DNA of 33,190 nt from JAKJBL01 sp964461335 (GTDB lineage: Bacteria > Bacillota > Clostridia > Christensenellales > CAG-138): the NCBI GenBank assembly GCA_964461335.1, contig CAYWTY010000010.1, positions 1-33,190 of the forward strand, given 5' to 3'. A program made the position numbers and the translations under genes. The first letter of the stretch is position 1. Every line of letters begins with the position of its first letter. Positions 6,523 to 14,652 of this stretch are shown in pieces. The notes under the pieces were generated by a model. The model searched no databases. It saw only the letters and a program-made list of their open reading frames with translations, and was not told the DNA's origin.

Positions 6523-8061
6523 ATGCGGGTTGAGACCACAGGGTTTAATAAGGGTTTTGACAATGTAAAACCCGTTCAAAGCGGGCTGCAGCTAAAGCAG
6601 GGGGAAACCATAACTGCAACTGTGCTTTATAAAGAGGCTGGTTCAGTAGTTCTAAAAAGGGACGATGGGCTTGTGTTCCGCGCTGAGCTGCTTGCAGAAG
6701 GTTTGCTCCTTGAACACGACACAGTCGAGCTTTTAGTAAGCAAGAGCACACCTGAGGCTCTTATATGCAGGCTTGTTTTTGCAGAGCCTTTGCAAAAACA
6801 AGCTCTGAGTGCAAAGCCCCTAAACCTTGAAGCTGACCCGCTCTTTGAGGCGTTTAAGGCTTTAGGTATAGCGCCAAGTGAAAAAATGCTTGCTTTAGCT
6901 AAACATTTAATAAATGACATAAAATTAAATACAAGCGAAGCAATCTTTTTTGCAGCAAACCACATTGATGCAGACGCAGCAGCACATGCTTCATTTGCTG
7001 CACTTGTAGAAGGCGCAACAATCGGCGAGGGCCTGAATGCACTTTATGAAAGCGCAGTTTCATGCGAATTAGAAAATGTAGAAGGCGCTTTAGAACAAAA
7101 TTTAGAAAGCGTTAAAACGCAGGCAGAACAAGCGCCTTTATTTACAGGCACACGCGAACAAGCTGCCCCTCTAAAGGGCGATATAGGGCAGCCTCCAGTA
7201 GAAAATACAGAGCCTATGATGCAGCAGATTACAAGAGAGTATTCTAAGGCAGAGAAAATTAACCTGCCACCTGCTGCTAATTTAGAAGCACAAAATGGAA
7301 AAACACAAAGCGCACAAACAGAGCCAAGTATAGGTGCAAGGGGGTTAAGCACAGCAAACGAAGCTGCTCCGCTGCCCCTTTCTCTACCTGCTCTTGATGA
7401 AGTTAAGGCAGAAAACCTAAAATATGAAGCAAATGTAAGCGAGGCAAATAATAAAAAAGCAGGGGCAGACCTTAAGACGCGTATACGCGGTTTTTTTACT
7501 GCAACTGATGAAGCATCAGCCGAAAATTTAAAAGAGTCTGCATCTCTATTTGGAGAAAAGCTAAATGCGCTTGAAGCTTATATAAAAAACTCCGATACAT
7601 ATAATAAGCGGCCTGTGCTTGAAAAGCTTTCAACCCTGTTTTCGCAGTCAAAGCTTTTAGATGGGGTTTCAAGGTTTATCTCTATGCACATCCCTTTTAA
7701 CTATGAGGCAAAAAGCACAGCAGAACTCTATGTTTACAAAAGGAACAGAAAAGGCGCAAAGCTCGACCCTGAGAATCTTTCAGCAGTGCTCGCACTAAAT
7801 ACAAGCTCAATGGGCAGGGTTGAAGCGCATATCCAGCTTAAAAAGCGGAGCGTCTCCCTTAAGTTCCATATAGAAAACGAGAATTCCATCCCGCTTTTTT
7901 TAGAAAAGTCTACGGAACTTGCAAATGCACTTGGGAGAAACTATTCGCTTGCACAGTTTAGCGCAAGCAGCCTTAAAGAAAACACAACACTTGAAAATGC
8001 TGAGGCAAGCCTAAACAATATGATGAAAGCTGAAGCTTCAATGCTCGATTTAAGGGTGTAA
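6523..8061 (+). CDS. FliK-like hook-length/export control protein (YlqG type)
   Basis: This 512-residue protein is low in aromatic residues, rich in Ala/Glu and likely disordered in the middle (about 190-330). It has a folded N-terminal part (about 20-85) and a C-terminal part (about 360-490). The segment containing LNTSSMGRVEAHIQL and SVSLKFHIENE matches the pattern of the C-terminal FliK/Flg_hook domain. FliK measures hook length and switches the exporter from hook to filament substrates through FlhB. The immediate neighbour FhlB (2 nt away) matches the ylqG-ylqH pair of Bacillus subtilis, so a YlqG-type paralog is more likely than the main FliK, which would be expected beside flgD/flgE outside this window. 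The start has AGAGG upstream. Confidence 0.72.
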   Translation: MRVETTGFNKGFDNVKPVQSGLQLKQGETITATVLYKEAGSVVLKRDDGLVFRAELLAEGLLLEHDTVELLVSKSTPEALICRLVFAEPLQKQALSAKPLNLEADPLFEAFKALGIAPSEKMLALAKHLINDIKLNTSEAIFFAANHIDADAAAHASFAALVEGATIGEGLNALYESAVSCELENVEGALEQNLESVKTQAEQAPLFTGTREQAAPLKGDIGQPPVENTEPMMQQITREYSKAEKINLPPAANLEAQNGKTQSAQTEPSIGARGLSTANEAAPLPLSLPALDEVKAENLKYEANVSEANNKKAGADLKTRIRGFFTATDEASAENLKESASLFGEKLNALEAYIKNSDTYNKRPVLEKLSTLFSQSKLLDGVSRFISMHIPFNYEAKSTAELYVYKRNRKGAKLDPENLSAVLALNTSSMGRVEAHIQLKKRSVSLKFHIENENSIPLFLEKSTELANALGRNYSLAQFSASSLKENTTLENAEASLNNMMKAEASMLDLRV

Positions 8062-8062
8062 A

Positions 8063-8389
8063 ATGAGCATATTTTCTAAAACGAAAGCGCGGGCAAAGAA
8101 AGCTGCAGCCCTAAAGTATGACGCAAATAAGCATTCTGCACCACAGGTTGTTGGTGTAGGCGAAGGTTTTGTAGCAGAAAAGATGCTTGAAACCGCTAAG
8201 GAGAGCCAAATCCCTGTTGTTGAGGATATAACGCTTACAAACGCGCTTTTAGAGCTGAATATAGGGGATGAAATACCTGAGGAGCTTTATTTTGTTATTG
8301 CACAAGTGCTCGCGTTTATAACAAAGCTTGATAAGGGTAAAAAGGACATTTATTCGCTCAATGAAATCGTAAAGGAAAAACAAGCATGA
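8063..8389 (+). CDS. FhlB: stand-alone FlhB C-terminal domain homolog (YlqH type)
   Basis: A 108-residue protein that aligns with the cytoplasmic tail of FlhB just after the NPTH autocleavage site: ALKYDANKHSAPQVV, then IPVVEDITLTNALLE and IGDEIPEELYFVIAQVLAFI. Compare full-length FlhB at 16569, whose tail reads ALSYKEGKTSAPLVV and EVPEELYQAVAEILAYVY. It has no membrane segments and no NPTH. In FlhB the tail docks substrates and changes export specificity; homologs of this kind can substitute for the C-terminal part of FlhB in some bacteria. It starts 2 nt after the FliK-like gene and its stop overlaps the next start (ATGA), so all three are probably translated together. Confidence 0.9.
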   Translation: MSIFSKTKARAKKAAALKYDANKHSAPQVVGVGEGFVAEKMLETAKESQIPVVEDITLTNALLELNIGDEIPEELYFVIAQVLAFITKLDKGKKDIYSLNEIVKEKQA

Positions 8390-9363
8390 ACCTGTCCGTA
8401 CAAAATTCGCTAATTCAAAATGCGCTTATAGAAAATAAAGCTGCCCCATCAAGCAGCAGCAACTCATTTTCAGCCTACCTTAACGGAGCGCTTTTAAAGC
8501 CTTCAATAGAGGCAGAGCAAATGCCTGTATCAATGCTTAGAGATGCGCTTTATGCAAATGTTTCGGATGAAAGCAGCATTAAGGATAAGCTTTTGGCGTT
8601 TTGCATGCTGCTTGCAAGCGGTGCAAGTTCAGAAACGCTTGGAGCTGCAGTTTCAAGCATAAGCGCAGCGCTTACAAAGCTTCAATCCGGGGAGCTTGAC
8701 ATATTCCGCGAGGATATTTTGCACAGCGAGTACCCGAGGGAACTTCTCGGCCGAGTGAACGATACCTTCTTTTCAAAAAGCGCAGCTGAAGCAGTAACAC
8801 CGTATAATGCCTCAAAGGCAACAACGCCTGGGCTTATTAGCTCAGTTTCAAGACGGAGCGCAGCTAATTACAGGCAGGTTATTGACCAGTTCAATGTCGA
8901 AAACAACCCTCGCTACGCAGTCAATAAAAAAGGCACAGGCGATACATACTGCAATATTTTCCTTTGGGATGTTACTTCAGCTATGGGTGCAGAAATCCCC
9001 CATTATATAGACGCAAAAACATCCATGCCTCGCACATACCCAAATGTGTCTGGCGCAAGGGCGCTTAATGCAAACGGCATTTATAAATGGCTTATGCAGC
9101 ATGGCAAAGCGCATGGCTGGGTTCAGGTAAGTGCAGAACAGGCGCAAGCCTATGCAAACCAGGGCAGGCCTGCTGTAACAGCCTGGCGCAACCCGGATGG
9201 CCACGGGCATGTGCAGGTTGTGTGCCCTTCAAACGATGGGCGCTACGACCCAAAGCGCGGGGTTACAATAGCGCAGGCAGGCAGGAGGCTTACAAGCTAT
9301 TCGCCGATTACGAAGATTTACAGCACTCGCCTTAAAGATGTGGTTTATTTTGCGCATGCCTAA
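8386..9363 (+). CDS. Putative cysteine peptidoglycan hydrolase/amidase in the flagellar cluster
   Basis: A 325-residue protein. The N-terminal 155 residues are Ser/Ala-rich without a recognised fold, a region often used for export or rod interaction. The C-terminal 165 residues look like a papain-like hydrolase: a probable nucleophile C189 in GDTYCNIFLWDV, then KWLMQHGKAHGW, PAVTAWRNPDG and H275 in GHGHVQVV, with IAQAG behind. This Cys-His order fits NlpC/P60- or CHAP-like cell-wall amidases. No Sec signal is visible, so export through the flagellar apparatus is possible. It could open the wall for the rod, as the muramidase domain of FlgJ does in other bacteria. The gene overlaps fhlB by 4 nt. 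The family assignment rests on motif spacing only. Confidence 0.65.
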   Translation: MNLSVQNSLIQNALIENKAAPSSSSNSFSAYLNGALLKPSIEAEQMPVSMLRDALYANVSDESSIKDKLLAFCMLLASGASSETLGAAVSSISAALTKLQSGELDIFREDILHSEYPRELLGRVNDTFFSKSAAEAVTPYNASKATTPGLISSVSRRSAANYRQVIDQFNVENNPRYAVNKKGTGDTYCNIFLWDVTSAMGAEIPHYIDAKTSMPRTYPNVSGARALNANGIYKWLMQHGKAHGWVQVSAEQAQAYANQGRPAVTAWRNPDGHGHVQVVCPSNDGRYDPKRGVTIAQAGRRLTSYSPITKIYSTRLKDVVYFAHA

Positions 9364-9381
9364 ATAGGACGAATAAACACT

Positions 9382-9408
9382 TAAGTCTTAAGCTATTTGT
9401 CACGATAG
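9382..9408 (+). promoter_or_regulatory. Sigma-28-like promoter for fliD-fliS-fliT-yaaR
   Basis: TAAG (9382-9385), exactly 15 nt, then CACGATAG (9401-9408) keep the CGATA core of the sigma-28 -10. It is a weaker match than the flagellin site but has the correct spacing. It lies about 70 nt upstream of fliD, in the only sizeable gap between 5440 and 12331. Confidence 0.6.
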
Positions 9409-9475
9409 AATAAATATAAGGTTAGTACAGGTTTTTTTACAGGAGCCAGAGATTCAATCCAAGGAGGGAAGGAAT

Positions 9476-10987
9476 ATGTCACTTAATGGGTTAAACAGAA
9501 CAATGCTGAGGATAACGGGCATGAACTCAGGCCTTGACACCCAAGCAATTGTAACAGGCCTGCTTGAAGCAGACCAGTTTAAGGTTGACAGACAAGCCAA
9601 AATTGCAACAAAGCTTGAATGGAAGGGCGATGCATATAGGGAAATAAACCGAATGCTAAGGAACTTCCGCGAGCAGCATATGAGCGTTTTAAACCCATCT
9701 ACAAACATGTTTTCACGCTCTGCTTATAAGGTTTTTAACGTTAATATGCTCACAAGCTCAAGCGCTGTAAGTATAAGCGCTTCAAATAATGCAGCTTCAG
9801 GCAAAATGACTATAAACAGCATAAACCGGCTTGCAGAAAGTGCAAAAACTGCAAGCGCAAGCAAGCTTTCTGAAACAACAACTATAAACTCAAAGCTTGT
9901 TGATGCTTTTGGTGAAGAAGCCTTTGATGAGGATGGGAATATCTCCTTCTCAATTAACGGCAAAAGCTTCTCATTTGAAAAGGGAGCTACAATTTCCTCA
10001 ATGGTAAATACCATAAATGCAGATAGTGAAGCAGGCGTAACTATGGGCTATTCAAGCCTTAAAAGAGGCTTTACGCTTGTTTCAAACTCAACAGGCGAAG
10101 CAAGCAAAATAGAGCTTATAAACCTAAGCGGAAGCGCATTTGCAGAAAATGCAGAGGAATCTGCTTTTAAAATAGCAGAAGGCGTTTATTCCGGGCAAAA
10201 CGCGAAGCTTACAATAGAAGGGGTTGAAGTTGAGCGCGCCTCAAACAGCTTTACAATAGACGGCATTACCTACTCACTTAAGGATACAAGCTTAACAAGT
10301 ATAGGTTTTTCAATAGAGCGCGACATAGAAGCAGCTGTTGATAAAATTACAGCATTTGTTGATGCGTATAACACGCTCATTAAAGAGCTTCAAGCAAAGC
10401 TCGACGAGCAGACTCACAAAGGGTTTGACCCGCTCACAGATAGTGAGCGCGAAAAGCTTACAGAAACACAAGCGAACAAATGGGAAGAAAAAGCAAAAAG
10501 CGGGCTGCTTCGCAATGACAGCGGCATACGCAACCTTTTAATGAATATGCGGACATCCTTCTTTGCTTCAACAGGCAGCGGCGGCAAAAGCGCATCCTCA
10601 CTCGGCCTTACAACAGGCTCGTATGCAACAAGCGGCCAAATTGTGCTTGACAAAGACAAGCTCCGCTTAGCGCTAAGCACGAACCCTGATGAAGTAATAG
10701 ATGTATTTACATCCGAAGGTAAGGATGGCAATGCACCCGGCCTTATAACAAGGCTCTCAAATGCGCTCAACCAGTATGTAAGCACATCTACAAGCTCTAC
10801 GCTTGTAAATAACGGTAAAGCGCTTGAGGAAGCAAACACAAGGCTTTCAAAGCTTGAGGACTGGCTTGCTAAAAACGAAGAGCAATACTGGCGTAAGTTT
10901 ACAGCAATGGAAAAAGCGCTTTCTTCACTCAACAGCCAATCCGCCTGGCTTTCATCGCTTATGCTTGGGCAAAACACGCGGGCTTAA
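9476..10987 (+). CDS. fliD: Flagellar cap protein FliD (HAP2)
   Basis: FliD forms the pentameric cap at the filament tip and folds exported flagellin into place. The protein has 503 residues. The family N-terminus is clear (ITGMNSGLDTQAIVTGLLEADQ, split here as ITGMNSGLDTQ and AIVTGLLEADQ), with a central variable region of repeated SINGKSFSF/ISSMVNTIN-type segments. The conserved C-terminal part includes ITAFVDAYNTLI, FDPLTDSERE and a final coiled-coil region rich in Leu and Asn/Gln (ANTRLSKLEDWL). The start has AAGGAGGGAAGGA upstream. It leads a unit with fliS, a FliT-like chaperone and yaaR, behind a sigma-28-like promoter. Confidence 0.96.
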   Translation: MSLNGLNRTMLRITGMNSGLDTQAIVTGLLEADQFKVDRQAKIATKLEWKGDAYREINRMLRNFREQHMSVLNPSTNMFSRSAYKVFNVNMLTSSSAVSISASNNAASGKMTINSINRLAESAKTASASKLSETTTINSKLVDAFGEEAFDEDGNISFSINGKSFSFEKGATISSMVNTINADSEAGVTMGYSSLKRGFTLVSNSTGEASKIELINLSGSAFAENAEESAFKIAEGVYSGQNAKLTIEGVEVERASNSFTIDGITYSLKDTSLTSIGFSIERDIEAAVDKITAFVDAYNTLIKELQAKLDEQTHKGFDPLTDSEREKLTETQANKWEEKAKSGLLRNDSGIRNLLMNMRTSFFASTGSGGKSASSLGLTTGSYATSGQIVLDKDKLRLALSTNPDEVIDVFTSEGKDGNAPGLITRLSNALNQYVSTSTSSTLVNNGKALEEANTRLSKLEDWLAKNEEQYWRKFTAMEKALSSLNSQSAWLSSLMLGQNTRA

Positions 10988-11019
10988 TACTTACATAAAT
11001 ACGCATCGGAGGAAAAGGA

Positions 11020-11418
11020 ATGTACGCAAGCAGCAACGCTTTTGCAACATATCAGCAGCAAAGGGTACTCTCGGCAAACCCTGTTGAACTTGTAATTTTA
11101 CTTTACGATGGATGCATTAAACAGCTTAAAATAGCTGCACTTGCAATAGAGGACACAGAACACGAAAAGGCAAACGCGAGCATGCAAAAGGCGCAGCGTA
11201 TAGTTGTGGAGCTTCTTAACTGCCTTGATTTGCGTTTTTCTATTGCTAAGGACCTAATGTCGCTCTATGAGTTCATTTTAAACGAAATCACTGCTGCAAA
11301 CGCCTCAAAAGATGCAAACCATCTCTATGATATAGCAAGTATGCTCAACGAGCTAAGAAGTGCATGGGTCGGGCTTTCAAAAAGCGGCATAGGCTCAATT
11401 GCCTATTCAGGAGAATGA
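11020..11418 (+). CDS. fliS: Flagellin export chaperone FliS
   Basis: FliS binds the disordered C-terminus of flagellin in the cytoplasm, prevents premature polymerisation and delivers it to FlhA. The 132-residue protein has the canonical opening YQQQRVLSANPVELVILLYDG and the four-helix bundle pattern with KAQRIVVELLNCLD and FILNEITAAN. The start has CGGAGGAAAAGG upstream. It lies 32 nt after fliD. In Gram-positive bacteria FliS also takes part in the FliW-CsrA circuit by controlling how much flagellin is free to bind FliW. Confidence 0.95.
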   Translation: MYASSNAFATYQQQRVLSANPVELVILLYDGCIKQLKIAALAIEDTEHEKANASMQKAQRIVVELLNCLDLRFSIAKDLMSLYEFILNEITAANASKDANHLYDIASMLNELRSAWVGLSKSGIGSIAYSGE

Positions 11419-11422
11419 AAAT

Positions 11423-11833
11423 ATGAGCAAGCATAAAACGCCTATACTTAAAGAAGAACTTTCAGCTTTACTTTATAAAATGCTGCACATAGCTTATTCG
11501 CAGCGTGCACTTCTTGAAAATGGTGATGCTGAGGGGTTCCTTAATGCGCTTATGCAAAGAGAGGCGCTTGTTGCTCAGTTTGAAGCCCTTAAAGCGCAAA
11601 CTCCTAATGACGAAGCGCCTGAAAACGCAGCTATGCTTCTTGAACTTGAAGAAAATATCAAGCAAAGCGCAGCAGCCTTAAAGCAGCTTGACGAGGAAAG
11701 CTTAAAGTTAGGCGAGGCGCTTTTTGAAGAATATAAAGATAAGCTTAAAGAATTCGTCTCCGCAAAAAGACAGCATACCTATGCTGCTGAATACACTCCT
11801 GCAGATGGGCTGTTTTTTGATTCTACAAACTGA
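11423..11833 (+). CDS. FliT-like flagellar chaperone
   Basis: A 136-residue, all-helical, acidic protein directly after fliS. It has long amphipathic stretches with Leu/Ala heptads (LALLYKML-like opening, ALVAQFEALKAQ, LLELEENIKQSAAALKQLDEE). FliT binds FliD and keeps it export-ready; FliT proteins are poorly conserved in sequence, so the assignment rests on size, helical character and the fliD-fliS-x order. The start is ATG 11423, with AGGAG at 11409-11413 giving a 9-nt spacer; an in-frame ATG at 11399 lies inside fliS and lacks a site. The last 20 residues look unstructured. Confidence 0.65.
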   Translation: MSKHKTPILKEELSALLYKMLHIAYSQRALLENGDAEGFLNALMQREALVAQFEALKAQTPNDEAPENAAMLLELEENIKQSAAALKQLDEESLKLGEALFEEYKDKLKEFVSAKRQHTYAAEYTPADGLFFDSTN

Positions 11834-11878
11834 GCGCATCTTCTGCGCCACAGCTTCTTTTAGGTTTTCGGTATTGCA

Positions 11879-12331
11879 ATGAGAGTAAATAACGTTAAAT
11901 CCTCCTCTTTTAACCCCACAAGCATAACATCGCTTGACGAGAAAGTTAATGCGGGCAGCTTTGGGCAGGAGTTTTTGCGCCACAAGCGCGATGAGGATAC
12001 ATCCGCACATGAGCGCTATTTGCGCGAGTTAAAAGAGCGGATATACAAGCAGGGCGATGTAGTAGGCAGCAAAGCGGATTTAGCAGAGTTTAAAAAATAC
12101 AGGGAGCTTATAAGCGAGTTGCTCAATGAGACTGTTAGCAATGCCTATGTATTTACAAAGACAAGCCAGTTTGACGCAATCGGCAGGCAAAAGGTTTTTG
12201 CTCTTATACGCAAAGTGAACAAAAGCCTTGACGAGCTTGCAGCTGAAATTTTAAAAAACGAAGCTGATACACTTAAAACCATGAGTTTAGTCGAGGATAT
12301 CCGCGGGCTTCTCGTTGATTTATACTATTAA
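11879..12331 (+). CDS. YaaR family protein (DUF327)
   Basis: A 150-residue protein matching the YaaR/DUF327 family of Bacillota: a helical core with KKYRELISELLNETV, FDAIGRQKVFALIRKVNKSL and the C-terminal signature IRGLLVDLYY. Its biochemical function is unknown; homologs occur in flagellar loci, consistent with this position 45 nt after the FliT-like gene. The ribosome site before ATG 11879 is poor (no clear AGGAGG within 15 nt), so translation may be coupled or weak. It is the last gene before the promoter of the transglycosylase-flgB unit. Confidence 0.8.
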   Translation: MRVNNVKSSSFNPTSITSLDEKVNAGSFGQEFLRHKRDEDTSAHERYLRELKERIYKQGDVVGSKADLAEFKKYRELISELLNETVSNAYVFTKTSQFDAIGRQKVFALIRKVNKSLDELAAEILKNEADTLKTMSLVEDIRGLLVDLYY

Positions 12332-12395
12332 GCCGCGTTTTCATCAAAAACTGAGGAATTTCCCGGGCAATGCGCGCAAAATGATGTATATATTG

Positions 12396-12425
12396 TTGAA
12401 TATGTGGTTTTAAGCGTGTTATACT
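12396..12425 (+). promoter_or_regulatory. Sigma-A-type promoter (extended -10) for the rod/export-gate operon
   Basis: TTGAAT (12396-12401), an 18-nt spacer and TATACT (12420-12425) preceded by TGT form an extended -10 promoter. It lies about 20 nt upstream of the start at 12448. Its use would make the early rod and export genes independent of sigma-28, as expected for the flagellar hierarchy. Confidence 0.65.
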
Positions 12426-12447
12426 CAACTGTAATAAGGAGTACCCA

Positions 12448-13017
12448 ATGGACCCTGTTGGAAGCATTTACTTAAATAAACTCCAGCAAGTGCAGCAAAT
12501 TCTAAACAGCTCTGCTGCAAACGCAGGGCTTGAACCTGCCAGTTTTTCTGCATTAATGCTAAAAGAAGAAGCAATAGCTTCAAGCAGCAGCCCTCTTTCA
12601 GCAAACGAACAGCAATACGATGCGCTCATAAAAAGAGCTGCAGCTGCAAACGGCCTTGACCCTAACCTTGTAAGGGCTGTAATTAAAGCGGAATCGAGCT
12701 TCCGCAAAGATGCTGTTTCAAGCGCAGGCGCGCAGGGGCTAATGCAGCTCATGCCTGCAACAGCGCGAGGCCTGGGTGTTAAAGACTCATTCGACCCAGC
12801 AGAAAACATAAATGGCGGCACAAAATATCTTTCTGACCTTATTTCGCGCTTTGGCGATACGCGCCTTGCGCTTGCAGCTTATAACACAGGCCCGGGCAGG
12901 GTAAAACGGCTTAATATTACTGATGCAAATAATGCGTTTGAATACTCAAAACTCAGCGAGCGCGTACGCAGCTATGTTTCAAGGGTGCTTTCCTACTATG
13001 AAGCATACGCAGGCTGA
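12448..13017 (+). CDS. Lytic transglycosylase (SLT domain), flagellum-associated
   Basis: SLT enzymes cleave the glycan strand between MurNAc and GlcNAc with formation of 1,6-anhydroMurNAc. The 189-residue protein has an unrecognised N-terminal 55 residues and then a complete SLT domain: catalytic E82 in VIKAESSF, GAQGLMQLMPATA (94-106) and LAAYNTGPG (142-150). No Sec signal peptide is visible. Being first in the operon, 12 nt before flgB, it is well placed to open the wall for rod growth, the job done by FlgJ elsewhere. The start has AAGGAG with 6-7 nt spacing. A second putative wall hydrolase of a different class is at 8386. Confidence 0.92.
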   Translation: MDPVGSIYLNKLQQVQQILNSSAANAGLEPASFSALMLKEEAIASSSSPLSANEQQYDALIKRAAAANGLDPNLVRAVIKAESSFRKDAVSSAGAQGLMQLMPATARGLGVKDSFDPAENINGGTKYLSDLISRFGDTRLALAAYNTGPGRVKRLNITDANNAFEYSKLSERVRSYVSRVLSYYEAYAG

Positions 13018-13029
13018 GGGGGTGAAGAA

Positions 13030-13428
13030 ATGACAAGCAGGCTTTCAAAAACGGATGTGCTTAAATCAGGCCTTGACGCTGCCTGGCTTCGCAATGAAGT
13101 AATAATGAACAATGTCGCAAATGCAGAGACACCGGGGTTTAAGGCATCGAAGGTCGAGTTTGAAAACACATTTAAAGCAGCGCTGAAAAACGGCGGAACC
13201 TTTAAAACAAAATGCACAAGGAGCGGCCACAAAAGCTTTGACTGCGGTGCGCTTGGAGCAAAGGTTATAAAAAACGGCAGGACATCCATGCGTATGGACG
13301 GCAATAATGTTGACATTGAAGAAGAAAACATAGAACTTGCAAGAAACACAATTTATTACTACACACTCACAGAGCAGTTAAAGAGCGAGTTGATGCGCCT
13401 TAAACTTGCTATTACAGAAGGGAGGTAG
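13030..13428 (+). CDS. flgB: Proximal rod protein FlgB
   Basis: FlgB is the first rod subunit distal to FliE. The 132-residue protein has the rod signature NNVANAETPGFKASKVEFENTF in its N-terminal third (NNVANAETPGF at about residues 32-42) and the NVDIEEENIELARNTIYYYTL segment near the C-terminus (NNVDIEEENIELARN). The start has GAGGGGGTGA upstream. It is followed after 4 nt by flgC, the usual partner order. Length is normal for the family. Confidence 0.95.
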   Translation: MTSRLSKTDVLKSGLDAAWLRNEVIMNNVANAETPGFKASKVEFENTFKAALKNGGTFKTKCTRSGHKSFDCGALGAKVIKNGRTSMRMDGNNVDIEEENIELARNTIYYYTLTEQLKSELMRLKLAITEGR

Positions 13429-13432
13429 CTAA

Positions 13433-13864
13433 ATGGCTTTTTTAAACTCGCTTGATATAAGCGGCTCTGCACTTACAGCCCAAAGGCTGCGAATGGATAT
13501 AATAAGCCAGAACCTCGCTAACGCCACAACAACAAGAACAGCTGACGGTGGGCCTTACAGAAGGCGGGCTGCTGTATTTACTGCTGCTTCAACAGATGAC
13601 TTTGCCACATACTTTTCAAAGGCAAAGCACAACTTGGGGGGTGTGGTTGTTTCAAAAATCGTAACAGATATGTCCGACTTAAGGGTTGAATACGACCCTG
13701 AGCACCCGGATGCTGATAATGAAGGTTATGTACACTACCCTAATGTAGATGAAGTAAAAGAGCTTATTGATATGATGGCTGCAACACGCGCCTATGAATC
13801 CAACATAACTGCACTTAATGCAACAAAGAACATGGCGCTAAAAGCGCTTGAAATAGGCAAATAG
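13433..13864 (+). CDS. flgC: Proximal rod protein FlgC
   Basis: FlgC joins FlgB in the proximal rod. The 143-residue protein shows the N-terminal rod motif with SQNLANATTTRTADGGPYRR and the C-terminal helix motif ELIDMMAATRAYESN, as in the family. GGGAGGT lies 8-9 nt before the ATG. It is translated 4 nt after flgB and 23 nt before fliE. No anomalies were seen. Confidence 0.96.
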   Translation: MAFLNSLDISGSALTAQRLRMDIISQNLANATTTRTADGGPYRRRAAVFTAASTDDFATYFSKAKHNLGGVVVSKIVTDMSDLRVEYDPEHPDADNEGYVHYPNVDEVKELIDMMAATRAYESNITALNATKNMALKALEIGK

Positions 13865-13887
13865 CGCCTAAAGTACAGGGGTGAAGT

Positions 13888-14175
13888 ATGCAGATAAACC
13901 CAGCCGCAAATATTCTAATGGGGCAAAGCCCAAAAACCGAGGTGCAGCAAAACAGCTCAGCCTTTGGCGACATTTTTTCAAAGGCGCTCTCTGATGCGCG
14001 CATAGAGGAGCAAGCAAGCAATGATGCTGCAAAGGAGCTTCTCTCAGGCAATATTACTGATATTCATTCAATAACGCTGCAAGCTGCAAAGGCAGAACTT
14101 GCGCTTAACCTTGCAATACAAATCCGCAACAAAGTTGTGGACGCTTATAACGAAATTATGAGGATGCAGGTGTAA
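13888..14175 (+). CDS. fliE: Rod-MS ring junction protein FliE
   Basis: FliE connects the MS ring and export gate to the proximal rod and is the first protein exported. The 95-residue length and C-terminal pattern (HSITLQAAKAELALNLAIQ, NKVVDAYNEIMRMQV) are typical. The N-terminal half is Asn/Ser/Ala-rich. GGGGTGAAG precedes the ATG. In the usual Bacillus order fliF follows here; in this window fliO follows instead, and fliF is at the left edge on the other strand. Confidence 0.93.
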   Translation: MQINPAANILMGQSPKTEVQQNSSAFGDIFSKALSDARIEEQASNDAAKELLSGNITDIHSITLQAAKAELALNLAIQIRNKVVDAYNEIMRMQV

Positions 14176-14238
14176 TGCAGGCTTTTTTTAAAATGCTCTG
14201 CGCTTTAAAAGCAAAATGCATATTTAATGGAGCAGCTT

Positions 14239-14607
14239 ATGTATGAGGGATATACAGGCTCTGTTGTTGTGCTCTTTATTGTTTTTCTGCTTATACTTGC
14301 AGCTGCGTACTTTACAACCAAGTTCATTTCAGCAAAGAGCGCAACCTTTATGCAGGGTAAATACTTGCGCGTTAAGGAGCGCATCTTTTTGGGGCGCGAC
14401 AAGCATGTGGTGCTGCTTCAGGCAGGCAGCCGCTTTTTTTTAATTGGGGTTACAAACCAGGCAATAAACCTTATTGCAACACTTGAAGAGGACGCACTTG
14501 TTCTAAACGAGGAACCTGCTTATAAAGCAGGCGCCTTTTCCTCCTTTGGCGAACTTCTTTCAAGGCTTGGCAACACAGCAAAAAAGGAGAATGAAAACTC
14601 ACCCTAA
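14239..14607 (+). CDS. fliO: Flagellar export gate assembly protein FliO
   Basis: FliO is a small membrane protein that helps FliP assemble. The 122 residues include one membrane segment (about residues 7-27, VVVLFIVFLLILAAAY) followed by a cytoplasmic domain with KYLRVKERIFLGRDKHVVLLQ and FFLIGVT, the family pattern. The start is taken as ATG 14239 because GGAG lies 6 nt upstream; an in-frame ATG at 14227 would add four residues but has no good site. It is placed right before fliP, as usual. Sequence conservation in FliO is low, so context carries weight. Confidence 0.85.
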   Translation: MYEGYTGSVVVLFIVFLLILAAAYFTTKFISAKSATFMQGKYLRVKERIFLGRDKHVVLLQAGSRFFLIGVTNQAINLIATLEEDALVLNEEPAYKAGAFSSFGELLSRLGNTAKKENENSP

Positions 14608-14652
14608 CTTTAAGCTGCACACTTTTTCCGTAATTATTTTCGTGGGGGGAAT

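Noticed and set aside
11399..11422. Upstream ATG for the FliT-like gene
   Set aside because: It lies inside fliS without a ribosome site, whereas ATG 11423 has AGGAG at proper distance.
14176..14226. T run after fliE as a terminator
   Set aside because: A TTTTTTT run follows the fliE stop, but no adequate GC-rich stem precedes it, and fliO follows at once.
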